This document shows, piece by piece, positions 61,701 to 64,000 of a stretch of 64,000 bases of DNA. A model generated the notes under the pieces. The model made no database searches, was not told the origin of the DNA, and was given only the letters and a program-made list of their open reading frames with translations. The stretch lies in assembly GCA_965279355.1 (NCBI GenBank), contig OZ257155.1, positions 682,001-746,000 of the forward strand, written 5' to 3'. Positions within the stretch are counted from its first letter, which is position 1. Each line of letters opens with the position of its first letter. A program made the position numbers and the translations under genes. The stretch is from G965279355 sp965279355. GTDB lineage: Bacteria; Pseudomonadota; Alphaproteobacteria; CACIAM-22H2.

Positions 61701-62234
61701 GTCCTGTAGCATCGCCTCGGCTGCTGGCGGCTGACCGTCGACGAGCAACCGTCCGACCGGGCCGGCAATGCCGCCGGTCAGGCAGATCAGCCCCTCGGAA
61801 TGCGCGCTCAACGCCGCAAGATCGACCTGTGGCGTCTCCGCTGAGTCCGTTTCGAGATAGGCCTTGCTGGTGAGCTTGGTGAGGTTGAGATAGCCCTGCG
61901 TGTTCTGCGCCAGCAGCACCACGCGGTCAGGTGTGGCGGGCTTGCCGCCACGGACACCACCCTCGCCGCGACGGATCGCGAGATTGCAGCCGATGATCGG
62001 CTGCACGCCCTGCTCCGCGCAGGCGAGCGAGAACTGCATGGCGCCGAACAGATTGCCGGTATCGGTGATCGCCACCGCCGGCATGCGCTCGCGCACGACC
62101 TGCGTGATGAGGTTGGCGGCGCGCTCGGCGGGCGTCGCTTTTTCGAGATCGCTCTTGCCGCCGATGCGCACCGCGCCTTCGGCCAGCGAATAGGCGGTCC
62201 GGACGCGAAGATGGACAAAATCGGCGTGGCTCAT
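58740..62234 (-). CDS. dnaE: DNA polymerase III alpha subunit
   Basis: DnaE is the replicative polymerase. The 1164-residue length is full. The N-terminal PHP domain opens FVHLRVRTAYSLAEGAVRI; the polymerase core has GPGRGSGAGSVVAWAL, MPDFDIDFCQDRRDEVI with the catalytic Asp residues, and FNKSHAAAYALVAYQTAWLK; a helix-hairpin-helix and an OB-fold region (RVKLAGTVISKKEINSKTG) follow. It is upstream of rpsB on the same strand but separated by a promoter. Confidence 0.97.
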   Translation of the reverse strand: MSHADFVHLRVRTAYSLAEGAVRIGGKSDLEKATPAERAANLITQVVRERMPAVAITDTGNLFGAMQFSLACAEQGVQPIIGCNLAIRRGEGGVRGGKPATPDRVVLLAQNTQGYLNLTKLTSKAYLETDSAETPQVDLAALSAHSEGLICLTGGIAGPVGRLLVDGQPPAAEAMLQDFIKAFPGRLYIELMRHGIEAEARIEDALLDLADRFNLPIVATNDVHFIDKGVYEAHDALLCVAEGKHIADTKRRRVSPEHRFKTAAEMRVLFADLPEALDNTLVIARRCSFILEKRKPILPTPPSAAKEGPEPALRRLAGEGLAKRLEILNLTSDDDTRPYHERLAYELDVIVKMGFAGYFLIVADFIQWAKKQDIPVGPGRGSGAGSVVAWALTITDLNPLQFGLLFERFLNPERVSMPDFDIDFCQDRRDEVIRYVQEEYGRDRVAQIITFGKLQARAVLRDVGRVLGMAYGHVDKICKLVPNNPANPVTLEKAIEQEPALQEMVRSDDAVKRLVDIAIKLEGLYRHASTHAAGVVIGDRPLDDLVPLYRDPRSSMPVTQFNMKYVESAGLVKFDFLGLKTLTVIDRAIDLIEAREGRRVDIGTLPLDDRKTYALLTRADTVGVFQLESSGMRDAMRRLKPDRFEDIIALVALYRPGPMENIPKYINCKHGTEQPDYLHPVLTDILKETFGVIIYQEQVMQIAQVLSGYTLGNADILRRAMGKKDKAEMAAQRDAFVKGATERKVDPEKASEIFDQVDRFAGYGFNKSHAAAYALVAYQTAWLKANYPVEFIAASMTLDISNTDKLNIFRQEIDRMGSKILPVDINKSQPTFSVEYDADGKGAVRYALAGVRNVGMAAMEALMKEREAKGPFKDLTDFARRIDPKQVNKRSLEFLAKAGAFDSLEPNRARVCAAMETLLGIATASTAERDGAQNSLFGTGGAAIPALRLPNIPDWPLHDRLTNEFESIGFYLSAHPLDAYSKGLERLGVVRSSELLSRITAGGSSRVKLAGTVISKKEINSKTGNRLAFVQMSDSSGTFEATFFSEVLGMGRELLESGKPLLVSAEVGFKDEVLRITVQSVTSLGDAVALAAAGLKVTINDQSAIKGLVEAVAKEKRGRGRIGVVVDLGEERAVEVALPGLFTITANTRTAMQSLPGVTAVQEI

Positions 62235-62288
62235 CGTCTCTACTTAAGTCGTCCGGACGGCTGCGTCACTGTGGATATCCGCAGCGCC

Positions 62289-62810
62289 CTATCGGCGCGT
62301 CGGTAACGGGCTCTGATCGATCGGGCCGCCGCGCGGAGACGCTACCGGAGCGCCACCGCCCGATCCAAAGGTGGACATGCCACCCTGCGCGCGCGGGTTC
62401 ATCCAGAAATCGATCTGCGAACCGCCGAAGCGCTGGCCGGTGACCTGGATTGTCGCGATCCGGTTGTCGAGCTGATAGGACAGCACGCTGGTCGACGACC
62501 GCACGCTGGTCAGCTCAGTCCAGCCAAGCCGCGTCATCTCGCGTTTGTAGAAATCGTATGTCTCGCCGACGCCCATCGATGTCGAGAGCGCGATGCGTCC
62601 GATCCAGTCCTTGTCGACGCCGAACACGATGGTGCGATCGAGATCGATCGTGTTGCTGCCCGGCATCGGGATGTCGGTGAACCGGGCGAAGCCGGCGATC
62701 ATCTCGCCCGGCGGCGCGGGCGTCGGCGTCGGATTGCTCGCGAGCATCGTGCAGGCCGACAGAACCGCAGCCGCTGTCACGGCTGTCAAAATCTGAACCG
62801 GCGCCCTCAT
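62289..62810 (-). CDS. Hypothetical lipoprotein
   Basis: A 173-residue protein with a signal peptide and lipobox LSAC (ILTAVTAAAVLSAC); the Cys would be lipidated. The mature part contains GFARFTDIPMPGSNTIDLDR, a MGVGETYDFYKREMTRLGW helix and short beta-like segments (STSVLSYQLDNRIATIQVTG), then a Gly/Pro-rich tail. I do not recognise a named family. ATG 62810 with a GGGGG-rich ribosome site fits better than the 62912 start, which would bury the signal peptide. Divergent from the binding-protein gene. Confidence 0.8.
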   Translation of the reverse strand: MRAPVQILTAVTAAAVLSACTMLASNPTPTPAPPGEMIAGFARFTDIPMPGSNTIDLDRTIVFGVDKDWIGRIALSTSMGVGETYDFYKREMTRLGWTELTSVRSSTSVLSYQLDNRIATIQVTGQRFGGSQIDFWMNPRAQGGMSTFGSGGGAPVASPRGGPIDQSPLPTRR

Positions 62811-63005
62811 TCCCGCATCCCCCGAGTCGGTCTTTACCGCTTCAGTGTTCTCCGCGCCCATGGGCGGGTCAAGCATCCGGCGGGCGCCGCGACCGACCAC
62901 CCTTCCGGACACTTGATTACGTCAACAAATCGCTTTGTTTCGGCCGGCACTTTGCTATCGTGCGGGCAACTAAAACGTCTTTAACGACCTAGGGAGTGAA
63001 ACCTC

Positions 63006-64000
63006 ATGTTCCATAAGCTTTTCGGCGTCGGTCTGCTGGCGGCGTTTGCCGCGGTTGCCGTACCGGCCCATGCCCAGGAAACGGTCAAGATCGGCGTCCT
63101 GACCGACCGCACCGGCGGCGCCAAGTTCTACGCCGAGCCGGTGACCGAGGGCATCATCCTCGGCATCGAAGAGATCAACGCCAAGGGCGGCATCCTCGGC
63201 AAGAAGGTCGAGCTGATCATCGAAGACGACCAGAACGTCCCCGACGTGTCTGCCACCAAGGCGCGCAAGCTGGTCGATTCAGGCGTGGTCTTCATGATGA
63301 GCAACTCGGCCTCACCGGTGACGCTCCAGGCCTCGACGGTTTCGCTGGAGACCAAAACGCCGCACATGACGCCGGCCAACTCGGCCGACTTCCTCACCAC
63401 GCGGCTTCAGAACCCGTATTTCTGGCAGACCGGCCCGCTAGCCTCGCAGCAGTTCGCGACGCTGATGTCCTTCGTCAAGGCCCGCAACTTCAAGACCGTG
63501 GCGCTGGTCACCGACAATTCCGAGCTCGGCCTCGCCAATGCCGGATCGTTCCGCACCGGCTTCGAGAAGCTCGGCATCAAGATCGTTTCCGACGAAGTCA
63601 TTCCCGGCGGCACCACCACGGCCATTCCGCAGATGCAGAAGATCCGCGCCGGCAATGTCGACGCGATCTTCCAGGCCGGCGTGCTCGGTCCGGAAATGGC
63701 GCTGTTCTTCAAGGCCTACCATGAACTCGGTCTGAAGCAGCCGGTGCTGGGGTCGTACAACCTGTCGATCCCCGCTTATCTGACCATCGCCAAGGACCTG
63801 ATGAACGGCGTCGCCTTCATCGACGGCTTCGACCAGGACAAGCCGGAAGCCAAGGCGTTCATCGAAGCCTACAAGAAGCGGTACAATAAGGATCCGTTCT
63901 CTCTGCATGCCTACGGTTACGACGCCGCCTATCTGGTTGCCGACGCCATCAAGCGCGCGGGCACGACCACGGACAAGGAAAAGATCCGGGCCGCGATGCA
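63006..64000 (+). CDS. ABC transporter periplasmic substrate-binding protein, branched-chain amino acid type, 3' end cut by window edge
   Basis: The visible ~331 codons begin with a signal peptide (LLAAFAAVAVPAHA|QE) and continue VKIGVLTDRTGGAKFYAEP, GIILGIEEINAKGGILGKK, VELIIEDDQNVPD, and FQAGVLGPEMALFFKAYHEL, typical of the Leu/Ile/Val-binding (Peripla_BP_6) superfamily. Ligands in this family include amino acids, amides and aromatic acids, so the substrate is open. A GGGAG precedes the ATG. Related livHMGF permease genes are expected beyond 64000. Confidence 0.93.
   Translation, partial: MFHKLFGVGLLAAFAAVAVPAHAQETVKIGVLTDRTGGAKFYAEPVTEGIILGIEEINAKGGILGKKVELIIEDDQNVPDVSATKARKLVDSGVVFMMSNSASPVTLQASTVSLETKTPHMTPANSADFLTTRLQNPYFWQTGPLASQQFATLMSFVKARNFKTVALVTDNSELGLANAGSFRTGFEKLGIKIVSDEVIPGGTTTAIPQMQKIRAGNVDAIFQAGVLGPEMALFFKAYHELGLKQPVLGSYNLSIPAYLTIAKDLMNGVAFIDGFDQDKPEAKAFIEAYKKRYNKDPFSLHAYGYDAAYLVADAIKRAGTTTDKEKIRAAM

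Noticed and set aside
61250..62218. Minus-strand frames of 172 and 136 codons within dnaE
   Set aside because: They are other-frame shadows of the polymerase gene, which is continuous and full-length.
1..64000. CRISPR arrays, prophage, insertion sequences, rRNA/tRNA genes
   Set aside because: No regularly spaced repeats, transposase or phage motifs, or tRNA-like cloverleaf were found in any gap; gaps are short and listed.

Overview
The window is high-GC, gene-dense chromosomal DNA from an alphaproteobacterium, probably Rhodospirillales-like. The evidence is the gene order (tpiA/secG/pyrG/kdsA; ppiD; trpD-trpC-moaC-moeA-lexA; comEC; gltX; gltA; then lpxB-lpxI-lpxA-fabZ-lpxD-skp-bamA-rseP-dxr-cdsA-uppS-frr-pyrH-tsf-rpsB and dnaE) and a GAAC-N7-GAAC SOS box of the alphaproteobacterial type in front of lexA. 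The species assignment is inference only. No tRNA, rRNA, CRISPR array, transposase or integrase was seen.

Layout. 1-12.2 kb: remains of a tpiA-secG-pyrG-kdsA block on the minus strand, interrupted by a repeat-containing protein of unknown function with a REP-like palindrome (0.8-2.3 kb) and by a plus-strand pair: a 2136-residue histidine kinase with about twelve PAS modules plus a single-domain response regulator (4.2-11.0 kb). 12.3-16.6 kb: a PpiD-like periplasmic foldase, then a minus-strand CueR / 2-oxoglutarate oxygenase / YibQ-like deacetylase set and a plus-strand candidate small RNA with 6S-like features. 16.6-30.4 kb: a signalling region. A membrane histidine kinase is followed by a seven-gene plus-strand cluster: hybrid kinase with HPt, vWA membrane protein, response regulator, receiver-EAL phosphodiesterase, degenerate EAL-like protein, CheY-like regulator and kinase-receiver hybrid. 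This cluster is bracketed by two ~46-bp near-identical direct repeats. 30.4-43 kb: a lipoprotein, tryptophan and molybdopterin genes, lexA with its SOS box, VOC protein, ComEC, an MFS exporter, gltX, gltA, a tiny membrane protein and glyoxalase I. 43-62 kb: an oxidoreductase converging on the long lipid A / outer-membrane biogenesis / isoprenoid / translation operon (rpsB to lpxB), with dnaE upstream. 62-64 kb: a lipoprotein and the start of a periplasmic amino-acid-type ABC binding protein.

How it fits together. The housekeeping parts look conserved and intact. The accessory material is almost entirely signal transduction, in two places. Each place has a cytoplasmic kinase core with the AHD[VI]NN H-box and LAFSRKQT motif, adjacent to a paralogous CheY-like protein (phospho-acceptor D52 in both). 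The larger cluster encodes an apparently intact c-di-GMP phosphodiesterase, a probably inactive EAL relative and a vWA adhesion/scaffold-type protein, with no GGDEF cyclase in the window. The 12-kb repeat-flanked cluster is the best candidate for an undescribed system. Its function is not readable from sequence alone.
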